NCBI RefSeq assembly: GCF_022760175.1
Contig: NZ_CP094326.1
Location: 2,592,804 to 2,656,803, forward strand
Source: Zhouia spongiae
GTDB lineage: Bacteria; Bacteroidota; Bacteroidia; Flavobacteriales; Flavobacteriaceae
Reading direction: 5' to 3'
Length of the DNA: 64,000 nt
Under the pieces are notes generated by a model. The model saw only the letters and a list, made by a program, of their open reading frames with translations, searched no databases and had not been told where the DNA came from. How positions within the stretch are numbered: position 1 is the stretch's first letter; each line of letters starts with the position of its first letter. A program made the translations under genes and the position numbers. Below, piece after piece: positions 16,706 through 25,385 of the stretch.

Positions 16706-17563
16706 ATGATTTCCGAAGAGCAATTTCAACACGAGCTTCAACTGATAATTAAAAATGCCATCAGGGAAGATGTAGGGGATGGGGACCATAGTTCGTTGGC
16801 TTGTATTCCTGTAACGGCTATAGGAAGGGCAAAGCTGTTGGTTAAGGATTCCGGATTGATTGCCGGAGTAGATTTTGCAAAGAGGGTATTTGCAGCGGTA
16901 GACAAAAGACTTGAGGTTGAAACTTTAATACCCGATGGTACTGTTGTTGGCCATGGAGACATTGTTTTTTATGTTGAAGGTGCTTCGCAGAGTATTTTAA
17001 AGGCAGAGCGCATCGTTTTGAATGCCATGCAAAGAATGAGCGCCATTGCTACAAAAACAAACAAATATGTGAAACTGTTAGAAGGCAGCGGAACTCATAT
17101 TTTGGATACCCGAAAAACGACTCCCGGAATACGCGCCCTCGAAAAATGGGCCGTTAAGATAGGTGGAGGGATGAATCATCGCTTTGCGTTGTATGACATG
17201 GTTATGCTGAAAGACAACCACATAGATTTTGCAGGAGGAATCACCAGTGCAATCGAAAAAACACAGGAATACCTGAAGAGGAACAACAAAGACCTGAAAA
17301 TTATTGTCGAGGCCAGAAATCTGGATGAAGTAAGGGAAATTATGAGATCTGAAGGCGTATACAGAATCCTGTTGGATAACTTTACTTATGCCGATACCCG
17401 AAAAGCGGTTGAGTTAATTGGAGACCGGTGTCAGACGGAATCTTCGGGAGGTATTAACGAAAGTACATTAAGAAAATATGCAGAATGTGGAGTTGATTAT
17501 ATATCTTCAGGAGCATTAACACATTCAGTGCATAATATGGACTTGAGTCTAAAAGCAGTGTAG
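16706..17563 (+). CDS. nadC: Nicotinate-nucleotide diphosphorylase (carboxylating), quinolinate phosphoribosyltransferase
   Basis: 285 residues from the ATG at 16706 (MISEEQFQ); an upstream ATG at 16658 would add 16 residues that do not look conserved. It makes nicotinate mononucleotide from quinolinate and PRPP in NAD synthesis. Motifs: EDVGDGDHSS, ERIVLNAMQRMSAIAT, LDTRKTTPGIRALEKWAVKIGGGMNHR in two halves, MLKDNHI and the C-terminal SSGGINESTLRKYAECGVDYISSGALTHS. It directly precedes a BrkB-family gene with 1 nt between them. Confidence 0.95.
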   Translation: MISEEQFQHELQLIIKNAIREDVGDGDHSSLACIPVTAIGRAKLLVKDSGLIAGVDFAKRVFAAVDKRLEVETLIPDGTVVGHGDIVFYVEGASQSILKAERIVLNAMQRMSAIATKTNKYVKLLEGSGTHILDTRKTTPGIRALEKWAVKIGGGMNHRFALYDMVMLKDNHIDFAGGITSAIEKTQEYLKRNNKDLKIIVEARNLDEVREIMRSEGVYRILLDNFTYADTRKAVELIGDRCQTESSGGINESTLRKYAECGVDYISSGALTHSVHNMDLSLKAV

Positions 17564-17564
17564 C

Positions 17565-18500
17565 ATGTCTACCGAAATAGAAGAGAAACTTGCTAAAATA
17601 CCTGTCGTCAACCAGGTTGTAGGTTTTTTAAAAAAAATAAAACTTCCCGGTTTTGAAGGGCTGTCGATATACGATTTGCTGGAAATGTATATTACGGGGA
17701 TTGTAAAGGGTGCACTCACCTATCGGGCAAGTGCAATATCTTTCAGTTTTTTTATGGCCATCTTCCCTTTTTTACTTTTTGTTCTTAACCTGATTCCGTT
17801 TGTCTCTGATCTGACAGGAGTGGAAAACTTTCAGGAAGACTTTTTAACATTTATAAATAGTTTGTTGCCTCCGCAAACTGCTGATTTGTTTGATCGGATT
17901 ATTACAGATATTGTTAATAACAGGAGGGGAGGGCTCCTTTCATCAGTTTTCTTCTTGTCCATTTTTTTAATGGCGAACGGGATTAATGCGATATTCGGTG
18001 GATTTGAAACATCTTATCATGTAAGAATAACCAGAAATGTTATCAAACAATATTTTATGTCGGTGGCTGTAGCGCTCATATTGGCTTTTATGTTGTTGTT
18101 CGGGGTTGCGGCTTTTGTCTATTTTGAAGTGTATATAGGCGAAGCACTCAGAACCGATGATGCGATGTTAAGTGCTCAAAAAACAATTTCATTGGGCAGG
18201 TATTTGTTCTTTGTGTTGATTGTGTACATATCTTCAGCTTTGTTGTATTATTTTGGAACAGCAGAAGGCAAGCTTTCAAAATTTTTCTCTCCCGGGGCCC
18301 TGCTTACCACTGTTCTTATTATGTTGAGTACCTATCTGTTTGGGATATATATAGAAAACTTTTCTAAATACAATGAGTTATATGGTTTTATAGGGGCACT
18401 ATTAATTTTAATGCTTTATATTTGGTTAAACTCTAACGTTTTGTTGTTGGGGTTTGAACTGAATGCTACCCTGCGTAGCCTGAAAAGAAGGTTAAATTAA
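17565..18500 (+). CDS. YihY/BrkB family inner membrane protein
   Basis: 311 residues with about six membrane helices; the conserved segment is LTYRASAISFSFFMAIFPFLLFVLNLIP, with further helices near 140-155, 165-195, 215-235, 245-265 and 275-300. Family members were once called ribonuclease BN; that assignment was withdrawn and the function remains unclear. It follows nadC closely and is likely in the same transcript. Confidence 0.88.
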   Translation: MSTEIEEKLAKIPVVNQVVGFLKKIKLPGFEGLSIYDLLEMYITGIVKGALTYRASAISFSFFMAIFPFLLFVLNLIPFVSDLTGVENFQEDFLTFINSLLPPQTADLFDRIITDIVNNRRGGLLSSVFFLSIFLMANGINAIFGGFETSYHVRITRNVIKQYFMSVAVALILAFMLLFGVAAFVYFEVYIGEALRTDDAMLSAQKTISLGRYLFFVLIVYISSALLYYFGTAEGKLSKFFSPGALLTTVLIMLSTYLFGIYIENFSKYNELYGFIGALLILMLYIWLNSNVLLLGFELNATLRSLKRRLN

Positions 18501-18518
18501 TCAAAAAGGAATATTCAG

Positions 18519-19067
18519 ATGAGAAAAATATTGGTTTTATGTGTTGCTGTGCTGGGCGTGATAGGAATAAATGCGCAGACAAAGGTCGGTGATGCCACCT
18601 TGCCAAATAATATAACTATAAAAGGAAGTGAGTTAAAGTTAAATGGCGCAGGAGTTCGTGAGAAGTTGTGGATAGATTTATATGCAGGAGGCTTGTATCT
18701 TACCGGAAAATCCGATAATGCTTCACAGATCATAGCCTCCGAAGCGGCAATGTGTATCAAACTTCATATAGTGTCGGGATTGGTTACACAAGAAAAAATG
18801 ATCGATGCAGTAACTGAAGGGTTTGAAAATACAACTACAGGTTTTGCGTCTAAAAATCAGATAGATAAATTTATTAGCTTCTTTAACGAAGAGATTGTTA
18901 AAGGGAATATTTTTGATATATACGCCAGGGGTGGACAGGTAACAGCTTACAAGAACGGAGAGTTATTGGGAACTGTTGAGGGGCAGGGTTTTAAAGAAGC
19001 TTTGTTTGGTATTTGGTTAAGTGAAAAACCGGCCGATAAAAAATTAAAAAAAGCCATGCTGAATTAA
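18519..19067 (+). CDS. Chalcone isomerase-like family protein, exported
   Basis: 182 residues with a signal peptide ending GINAQ. The mature part matches the chalcone isomerase-like fold of bacterial proteins: VREKLWIDLYAGGLYLTG, MCIKLHIVSGLVTQEKMIDAVTEGFENTT and a C-terminal FKEALFGIWLSEKPADKKLKKAML. These bacterial members are periplasmic and are not known to make flavonoids; a fatty-acid-binding role is a plausible alternative. A terminator follows. Confidence 0.82.
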   Translation: MRKILVLCVAVLGVIGINAQTKVGDATLPNNITIKGSELKLNGAGVREKLWIDLYAGGLYLTGKSDNASQIIASEAAMCIKLHIVSGLVTQEKMIDAVTEGFENTTTGFASKNQIDKFISFFNEEIVKGNIFDIYARGGQVTAYKNGELLGTVEGQGFKEALFGIWLSEKPADKKLKKAMLN

Positions 19068-19093
19068 ACTGTTACAGCATCGGATATGATAGG

Positions 19094-19120
19094 AAACCAC
19101 CCGTAAAGGTGGTTTTTTTA
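19094..19120 (+). terminator. Intrinsic terminator after the chalcone isomerase-like gene
   Basis: AAACCACC, loop CGTAAA, GGTGGTTTTTTT. It ends the nadC-BrkB-CHI unit just before priA. Confidence 0.85.
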
Positions 19121-19142
19121 ATCGAAATTTTATATTTGTGGT

Positions 19143-21596
19143 ATGTGTTTTTTTATCGATGTAATTCTTCCGATTCCAATTGAGAAACTGTTTACGTATA
19201 AGGTATCAGAAAAAGAAGCCGCATACCTTAAGCAGGGTATGCGGGTAGCGGTACCGTTTGGAAAAAAGAAAATATATACTGCATTGGTGTTTAAAGTACA
19301 TAACAAAGTACCTGAATTGTATGAAGCCAAGGAGATAGACCAGATAATTGATAGTTTTCCCATAGTTTCGGAGACACAGTTAAAACATTGGTTTTGGCTG
19401 GCAGATTACTATATGTGTACCATTGGAGATGTCTTCAGGGCAGCCGTGCCTTCTGCTTTTTTATTGGAAAGCGAAACCATAATTACCAGAAATAATGATT
19501 TTTCACTATCTGAATCTGAGTTGAAAGATGATGAATGGCTGGTGTACGAAGCTTTACAGCATCAAGCTGTATTGAGTGTAGGTGAAGTTGGTGCCATTAT
19601 TGGGAGAAAAAATATATTTCCCGTTTTAAAAAGCTTGTTAGATAAGCAGGTGCTCTATCTTAAAGAAGAAGTTTATGAGCAATACAAACCTAAGTTGATG
19701 AAGTATGTTAGGTTGGCTGCCAAATATTCTGAAGATGGGAAATTAGAAAACCTTTTAAATGAACTGAACAGGGCTCCGAAGCAAAAAGAGGTGATAATGA
19801 ACTTGTTTGTTCTGGAAGCCGATTTGAAGAAACCGGTCAAGGTAAAAGACCTGGAACGAAAGGCCAGGGCGTCGTCAGGTGTTATTAAATCGTTGGAAAA
19901 TAAAGGTGTTTTAGAGGTTTATCACCTCCAGGTAGATAGAATTCAGTTTGAAGGGAAAGAAACAGAAAGCTCTAAAACATTAAATGAATTTCAAGAAAAA
20001 GCACTTGATGATATCAAAGAAGGGTTTAGGAGTCATGATGTTGTTCTTTTGCATGGAGTTACTTCATCAGGCAAGACAGAGGTATATGTAAAACTTATTG
20101 AAGAGACTATAGCTAAAGGAAAGCAGGTTTTGTACCTGCTTCCGGAAATAGCCTTAACAACGCAATTGATCCGCAGGTTACAGAATTATTTCGGAGAAAA
20201 AGTGAGTGTGTATCATTCTAAATATTCCGTTAATGAAAGGGTGGAGGTGTGGAACCATATTTTGACCAATAATTCAAAATCCCAAATTGTTTTAGGAGCC
20301 CGTTCATCTGTTTTGCTCCCTTTTTCGGAACTGGGCCTGATCATAGTAGACGAAGAACATGAAACTTCTTTTAAGCAGTTTGATCCGGCTCCAAGGTATC
20401 ATGCACGTGATGCGGCTGTGGTGCTGGCTATGATGCATGGTGCGAAAACTTTGTTAGGGTCAGCAACTCCGGGTATTGAGAGTTATTATAACGCCAGAAC
20501 AGGAAAATATGCACTGGTAGAGTTAAACAGAAGGTATGGTAATGTGCTGATGCCGGATATTGAGTTAGTGGATATCAAAGAAAAGCACCGAAAGAAAAGG
20601 ATGAACGGACACTTTTCAGATCGCTTGATGAAGGAGATAGAAGAAACATTGAGTGAAGGCGAACAAGTGATCCTTTTTCAAAACAGAAGGGGGTTTTCAC
20701 CTATAGTGGAATGTGAAACATGTGGCCATTCTCCTCAGTGTCCGAATTGTGATGTGAGCCTAACATATCATCAGTACAGACAACAGCTGAGGTGCCACTA
20801 CTGCGGATATCATATGGCCGAGCAAAAGAGTTGTCTGGCATGTGGCAGTACCGATTTAAATACTAAAGGATTTGGAACTGAACAAATAGAAGTCGAATTA
20901 AAGTCGTTGTATCCGGAAGCAAAAATAGGCCGTATGGATTCCGATACAACCAGGGGAAAATACGGGTATGAAAAAATTATCAATGCATTTGAAGGGCAGG
21001 AAATAGACATCCTGGTCGGTACCCAGATGCTGACTAAAGGGTTGGACTTTAGGAATGTTACATTGGTAGGCATAATGAATGCCGATAACTTGCTTAATCA
21101 CCCTGACTTCAGGGCACATGAAAGGAGTTTTCAGTTAATTCAGCAGGTTGCCGGAAGAGCAGGCAGAACCAAAAAACGGGGAAAGGTAATTGTTCAGACC
21201 TATAATCCTTACCATCAGGTGTTGCAGCAGGCTTCGATGCACAAGTATACAGATATGTTCAGCGATCAGATAAACGAGCGGCAACAATATAAATACCCGC
21301 CGTTTTATAGGCTTATAAAACTAACGTTTAAGAATAAGGATTATCAGAAATTGCAAGAAGCAGCTTCATGGTTCGGCAACTCCCTGAAGAACAGTTTTGG
21401 TTCAAATGTGTTAGGCCCCGAACAACCACCTATAGGAAGAATACGGAACGAATATATCCTGAACGTTTTGGTAAAGATACCGCCGAAACGTTCCATAAAG
21501 GAAATAAAGGTAACAATTCAAAGAATCAAGAAAAGTTTCGAAGCCATAGCTCAATACAAGGGTGTAAAGGTTGTATTGAACGTAGATAACTATTAG
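19143..21596 (+). CDS. priA: Primosomal replication restart helicase
   Basis: 817 residues, the usual size for PriA of Bacteroidota. The N-terminal 3'-end-binding domain starts with FIDVILPIPIEKLFTYKV. The superfamily 2 helicase core has GVTSSGKTEVY (Walker A), DEEHETSFKQ (motif II) and LLGSATPGIES. A Cys-rich zinc domain contains CETCGHSPQCPNC and CHYCGYH...CLACGS. It reloads the replisome at stalled forks. Its stop codon overlaps the stop of the convergent LytTR regulator gene by a few bases. Confidence 0.96.
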   Translation: MCFFIDVILPIPIEKLFTYKVSEKEAAYLKQGMRVAVPFGKKKIYTALVFKVHNKVPELYEAKEIDQIIDSFPIVSETQLKHWFWLADYYMCTIGDVFRAAVPSAFLLESETIITRNNDFSLSESELKDDEWLVYEALQHQAVLSVGEVGAIIGRKNIFPVLKSLLDKQVLYLKEEVYEQYKPKLMKYVRLAAKYSEDGKLENLLNELNRAPKQKEVIMNLFVLEADLKKPVKVKDLERKARASSGVIKSLENKGVLEVYHLQVDRIQFEGKETESSKTLNEFQEKALDDIKEGFRSHDVVLLHGVTSSGKTEVYVKLIEETIAKGKQVLYLLPEIALTTQLIRRLQNYFGEKVSVYHSKYSVNERVEVWNHILTNNSKSQIVLGARSSVLLPFSELGLIIVDEEHETSFKQFDPAPRYHARDAAVVLAMMHGAKTLLGSATPGIESYYNARTGKYALVELNRRYGNVLMPDIELVDIKEKHRKKRMNGHFSDRLMKEIEETLSEGEQVILFQNRRGFSPIVECETCGHSPQCPNCDVSLTYHQYRQQLRCHYCGYHMAEQKSCLACGSTDLNTKGFGTEQIEVELKSLYPEAKIGRMDSDTTRGKYGYEKIINAFEGQEIDILVGTQMLTKGLDFRNVTLVGIMNADNLLNHPDFRAHERSFQLIQQVAGRAGRTKKRGKVIVQTYNPYHQVLQQASMHKYTDMFSDQINERQQYKYPPFYRLIKLTFKNKDYQKLQEAASWFGNSLKNSFGSNVLGPEQPPIGRIRNEYILNVLVKIPPKRSIKEIKVTIQRIKKSFEAIAQYKGVKVVLNVDNY

Positions 21597-22282
21597 TTGT
21601 TTAAAGCTTCAGACAGCTCTTGTTTTTTGTTTCTGCTCAAAGGTATTTGTTTGCCATTTACTTCTACGACTTTGCTGTTAAACTTCTCTACCTTCTCCAG
21701 GTTAACAATGTATGACTTGTGAATTCGTAAAAAACGGTCATTTGGCAGTTGCTTCTCGAAGGCCTTCATTGTAGACAGAATCACAATGTTGGCATCATCG
21801 GTTACTAGTTTGATGTAATCACCCAAAGCTTCAACCCAATGGATCTCGTTTAGAAAGACCTTACGTTTTTTAAGGTTACTCTTAACAAAGATGTGTTCGT
21901 CATCTTCATTATTTACCGTTTTGGCTTTAAATTTTTCGTGTGCTCTTTTAACCGATGCATTAAACCTGTCCAGAGTAATAGGTTTATGTAAGTAATCGGT
22001 TACGTCGTAATCGAAAGCTTTTAATGCATACTCTGTCTTTCCGGTAACTAAAATTACCTGGGGAGGAGAGCTCAATGATTCTAACAGATCAAAACCATTA
22101 ACAATAGGCATTTCAATATCTAAAAAGATTAAATCGACCTTCTCATTCTTCAAACCTGTTTTTGCTTCAATGGCATTGCCATATTCAGCAACTAAATGAA
22201 GTAGAGGGTGGTTTTTTATCAATTTAGAAACGGCAGCCCTTTGAATGGTAGAATCGTCTACAATTATACAGTTCATTCTCAT
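21593..22282 (-). CDS. LytTR-family response regulator
   Basis: About 229 residues from the ATG at 22282 (MRMNCIIVDDST); ATG 22276 is equally possible. A reading from 22483 would overlap the rpsF promoter and start and is not credible. The receiver domain has the acidic DD pair, the phospho-acceptor Asp in LIFLDIEMPIVNG and Lys in YLHKPI. A LytTR DNA-binding domain follows (IHWVEALGDYIKLVT, RFLRIHKSYIVN, EVNGKQIPLSRN). No histidine kinase lies beside it, so it is an orphan regulator located between priA and the ribosomal genes. Confidence 0.9.
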   Translation of the reverse strand: MRMNCIIVDDSTIQRAAVSKLIKNHPLLHLVAEYGNAIEAKTGLKNEKVDLIFLDIEMPIVNGFDLLESLSSPPQVILVTGKTEYALKAFDYDVTDYLHKPITLDRFNASVKRAHEKFKAKTVNNEDDEHIFVKSNLKKRKVFLNEIHWVEALGDYIKLVTDDANIVILSTMKAFEKQLPNDRFLRIHKSYIVNLEKVEKFNSKVVEVNGKQIPLSRNKKQELSEALNN

Positions 22283-22409
22283 AACTGAGATTTGGTTAAG
22301 TTGTTGGTTTTCAGTAAGCAATTTTAGTGAAAAAATACTACTCTTACAAGATATAATGCGTAAAATAGGGACTTTTACCCTTTTTGGGTGTTTTTGAGTG
22401 CTAAATATT

Positions 22410-22439
22410 TTGCCAGTGCATAATAAAGTGTTATTTTTG
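22410..22439 (+). promoter_or_regulatory. Promoter of the rpsF-rpsR-rplI operon
   Basis: TTG at 22410-22412, a 19-nt spacer and TATTTTTG at 22432-22439 match the Bacteroidota promoter consensus completely, 36 nt before the rpsF ATG. Confidence 0.78.
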
Positions 22440-22474
22440 CACCCTTGAAATTTAATGTTAAATAAATTAAACTT

Positions 22475-22813
22475 ATGAATCATTACGAAACTGTTTTCAT
22501 TTTAAATCCCGTTTTATCTGAGACTCAGATAAAGGAGACAGTTAAGAAGTTCGAAGATTTCTTAATTTCTAAGGGAGCAAAAATGGTATCTAAAGAAGAT
22601 TGGGGGCTTAAAAAACTGGCTTATCCAATTCAGCACAAAAAAAGTGGTTTTTACCATTTATTTGAGTTTACTGCACCGGGTGAAGCGATCGAACCTTTTG
22701 AATTAGAATTCAGAAGAGATGAGCGTATCATGCGTTTCTTAACTGTTAAGTTAGATAAGCATGCTGTTGCTTGGGCAGAGAAAAGAAGAAATAAACTTAA
22801 TGCAAAAGCTTAG
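22475..22813 (+). CDS. rpsF: Small ribosomal subunit protein bS6
   Basis: 112 residues. Typical bS6: [23 protein letters not shown] at the N-terminus, [22 protein letters not shown] in the middle and [18 protein letters not shown] near the end. It forms a heterodimer with bS18 on the platform of the 30S subunit. First gene of a three-gene ribosomal operon, 5 nt before rpsR. Confidence 0.98.
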   Translation: MNHYETVFILNPVLSETQIKETVKKFEDFLISKGAKMVSKEDWGLKKLAYPIQHKKSGFYHLFEFTAPGEAIEPFELEFRRDERIMRFLTVKLDKHAVAWAEKRRNKLNAKA

Positions 22814-22818
22814 AGATT

Positions 22819-23115
22819 ATGTCAAGTATTGAACAACAAGCTAAAGGAAAGAAAGATGGAGAAATCAGGTATTTAACTCCATTAAATATAGAAACTTCTA
22901 AGACAAAAAAATATTGTCGTTTTAAAAAGTCCGGTATAAAGTATATAGACTATAAAGATCCTGACTTTTTATTAAAGTTTGTAAACGAGCAAGGTAAGTT
23001 ATTACCAAGAAGAATTACCGGAACGTCATTAAAGTACCAACGAAAAGTGGCTACTGCAGTTAAAAGAGCACGTCATTTAGCTTTAATGCCATACGTAACC
23101 GATTTATTAAAATAA
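22819..23115 (+). CDS. rpsR: Small ribosomal subunit protein bS18
   Basis: 98 residues. The core [39 protein letters not shown] and [22 protein letters not shown] is diagnostic. It binds bS6 and 16S rRNA. The middle gene of the operon; rplI follows after 15 nt. Confidence 0.98.
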   Translation: MSSIEQQAKGKKDGEIRYLTPLNIETSKTKKYCRFKKSGIKYIDYKDPDFLLKFVNEQGKLLPRRITGTSLKYQRKVATAVKRARHLALMPYVTDLLK

Positions 23116-23130
23116 AAAGGAGAGAGCATT

Positions 23131-23589
23131 ATGGAACTTATATTAAAGAAAGACGTAGAGAACTTAGGTTTTAAGGACGATATCGTTACTGTAAAAAACG
23201 GTTACGGACGTAATTATTTAATACCTCAAGGATTTGCAGTTATTGCTACTCCTTCAGCAAAAAAGGTATTGGCAGAGGATCTTAAGCAAAGAGCATTCAA
23301 AGAGAAGAAGATTGTTGAGGATGCCCAGAAAATTGCAGAGGGAGTTAAGGCTCTTGAAATTAAGATTTCGGCTAAGGCAGGTACAGGTAACAAACTTTTT
23401 GGTTCTGTTACTAACGCCGACCTTGCGGAAGCTATCAATAAAGAAGGTTTTGATATTGAGAAGAAATTTGTCAGCATAACAGGAGGGAATGTAAAAGTTG
23501 CCGGGCCTTACAATGCGACAATCAGATTCCACAGAGAAGTGATTATTGATTTCCCTTTTGAGGTAGTTGCCGAAATAGCAAAAGCATAA
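23131..23589 (+). CDS. rplI: Large ribosomal subunit protein bL9
   Basis: 152 residues. The N-terminal domain shows MELILKKDVENLGFKDDIVTVKNGYGRNYLIPQGFA-type sequence (the ribosomal L9 signature), joined by a long charged helix to a C-terminal domain (LFGSVTNADLAEAI). It binds 23S rRNA at the base of the L1 stalk. Last gene of the operon, followed by a strong terminator. Confidence 0.98.
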   Translation: MELILKKDVENLGFKDDIVTVKNGYGRNYLIPQGFAVIATPSAKKVLAEDLKQRAFKEKKIVEDAQKIAEGVKALEIKISAKAGTGNKLFGSVTNADLAEAINKEGFDIEKKFVSITGGNVKVAGPYNATIRFHREVIIDFPFEVVAEIAKA

Positions 23590-23617
23590 ACTGATTTTAG
23601 TTTTTTATACGATATCG

Positions 23618-23650
23618 AAAAGCCTGTGGAACTCCACAGGCTTTTCTTTT
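23618..23650. terminator. Bidirectional terminator between rplI and an M28 peptidase gene
   Basis: AAAAGCCTGTGGA paired with TCCACAGGCTTTT, with a very small loop, T-rich on both strands, between convergent genes. Confidence 0.9.
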
Positions 23651-23652
23651 TC

Positions 23653-25218
23653 TTAGTTGGCTTTGTCTGCAATGATTCTTTTTTCCCTGTTGGCCAACTC
23701 CCATGCGGTATGAAAAACCAATTTAGCCCTGTTCGCTAACAGGTCGTAATTGATCTTGTCAGGGGTGTCGCCCGGACGATGATAATCATCATGAGTTCCG
23801 TTAAAATAAAAAATTACCGGAACATTGTTCTTTGCGAAATTATAATGGTCACTGCGATAGTAAAAACGGTTAGGGTCGTTTTCGTCGTTATATTTGTAAT
23901 CTAGTTCAATATTACAGTATTTGTCGTTTGTAGCTTCTGATATTTTATGAAGCTCTGTGCTTAATTTGTCTGCACCGATTAAATAAATGTAATTTCTGTT
24001 TCCTTGCCTTTTAGGATCAATACGGCCGATCATATCAATGTTTAAATCAGCAACAGTATTTTCAAGCGGGAAAATAGGATGTGCCGTATAATAGGCAGAG
24101 CCAAATAACCCTTTTTCTTCACCCGTCACGTGTAAGAAAACAATCGATCTTTTAGGAGCGAACCCGTTCATCGAAGCTTTTTTAAATGCTTCGGCTATTT
24201 CCAACATAGCCACGGTACCGCTGCCATCATCATCGGCACCATTGTTAATTTCTCCATTGCCGGAAATTCCTATATGGTCTAAATGCGATGAAATTACGAT
24301 ATATTCGTTTGGCTTTTCACTCCCCCTTATTATACTGACAACATTCTCCGTATCTACATTTTTGTTGCTGGCTTTATAATTTAAAGATATTTTAGGGACT
24401 AAAGATCTGTTGGCTTCATTGCCGCTGTCTATGTTTGCAACAAGAATTTCCGCCATGTTCTTATCAATGATAATACTGACCGGCTCTTGTTTTTCAGATT
24501 TAAATCCCATTCCTCCGGCATTATTGGAATTTATATAATGATCGTACCGGCGTTTTACCCTTGAAAAATATGAGTCGTCGTAATACAGAATACCGATGGC
24601 CCCTTTGCTTTTGGCAATTTCAAACCTGCGGAGAAGGCTTTCCCTCCAATTCGACCAATCACTGGTTTTATCTGTTCCGCTGATGCTATATGTTCCGTCT
24701 TTATTGTGTGGTTCACCAGATTTTATCAGCACGAATTTACCCGAAATGTCGAGGTCTTTATAGTCAGAATAATTGTCGGTCTCAATGCCGTATCCGGCAT
24801 AGACGATTTCGTGATCACCCGGGATGGGATCAGAAAAAGTAATAAGGTGTTTGCCTATAGGGTATTTAACATTATTGATGGTGATATCTCCCTTTGGAGC
24901 ACCGGTAATCTGAAGTGGTACTTTTTGAAAGTAGTCGCCATCCGACTGAGCAGCGGGTATTCCCATGGTTACATATTGCTCTTTAAGGTACTGAACCGCT
25001 TTTTTTTGCCCTGGTTCTCCTGTTTCTCTTCCCTCAAACTCATCAGAAGCATAAATGTATAAATGTGTCTTAAGTTCTTCTTCAGTTATGGAAGATGCAA
25101 ATTTTACAGGGGGGTCATCCGAACCGTCCTGTTGTACCGAGGCATTTTCATTTATCCCTTTCTGTGCCGTATTGCAAGAAACAGACAGGGCAATAGCCAG
25201 ATATAAAACTCTTTTCAT
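23653..25218 (-). CDS. M28 family zinc aminopeptidase, lipoprotein
   Basis: 521 residues from the ATG at 25218, chosen because it gives a lipoprotein signal (MKRVLYLAIALSVSC) and because the TATATTTG box at 25240-25233 lies upstream of it. The peptidase core has SSHLDHIG, NNGADDDGSGTVAMLEIAEAF, TGEEKGLFGS, and a C-terminal YYRSDHYNFAKNNVPVIF, giving the two-zinc ligand set of family M28. A PA-like insert lies between the N-terminal helices and the core. It probably trims peptides at the cell envelope. Confidence 0.9.
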   Translation of the reverse strand: MKRVLYLAIALSVSCNTAQKGINENASVQQDGSDDPPVKFASSITEEELKTHLYIYASDEFEGRETGEPGQKKAVQYLKEQYVTMGIPAAQSDGDYFQKVPLQITGAPKGDITINNVKYPIGKHLITFSDPIPGDHEIVYAGYGIETDNYSDYKDLDISGKFVLIKSGEPHNKDGTYSISGTDKTSDWSNWRESLLRRFEIAKSKGAIGILYYDDSYFSRVKRRYDHYINSNNAGGMGFKSEKQEPVSIIIDKNMAEILVANIDSGNEANRSLVPKISLNYKASNKNVDTENVVSIIRGSEKPNEYIVISSHLDHIGISGNGEINNGADDDGSGTVAMLEIAEAFKKASMNGFAPKRSIVFLHVTGEEKGLFGSAYYTAHPIFPLENTVADLNIDMIGRIDPKRQGNRNYIYLIGADKLSTELHKISEATNDKYCNIELDYKYNDENDPNRFYYRSDHYNFAKNNVPVIFYFNGTHDDYHRPGDTPDKINYDLLANRAKLVFHTAWELANREKRIIADKAN

Positions 25219-25232
25219 GTATGTACTTTTCT

Positions 25233-25240
25233 CAAATATA
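25233..25240 (-). promoter_or_regulatory. -7 box for the M28 peptidase gene
   Basis: TATATTTG on the minus strand, 15 nt before the ATG at 25218, implying a very short leader. No TTG at normal spacing. Confidence 0.4.
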
Positions 25241-25385
25241 TAGAAATAGGACATACGATTGTAGAGCTTTGATCAATATTTTGACTGGTCGTTTTTTACC
25301 CGTGTTTTCATTTTAATATAAAAGCGATCTTTCATTGTAATCTATTTCTTATTTTTACCTTCAAAATTTATCATTTTACTTCATA

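Noticed and set aside
22283-22483. 67-residue N-terminal extension of the LytTR regulator
   Set aside because: It covers the rpsF promoter and start on the other strand and is not similar to receiver domains.
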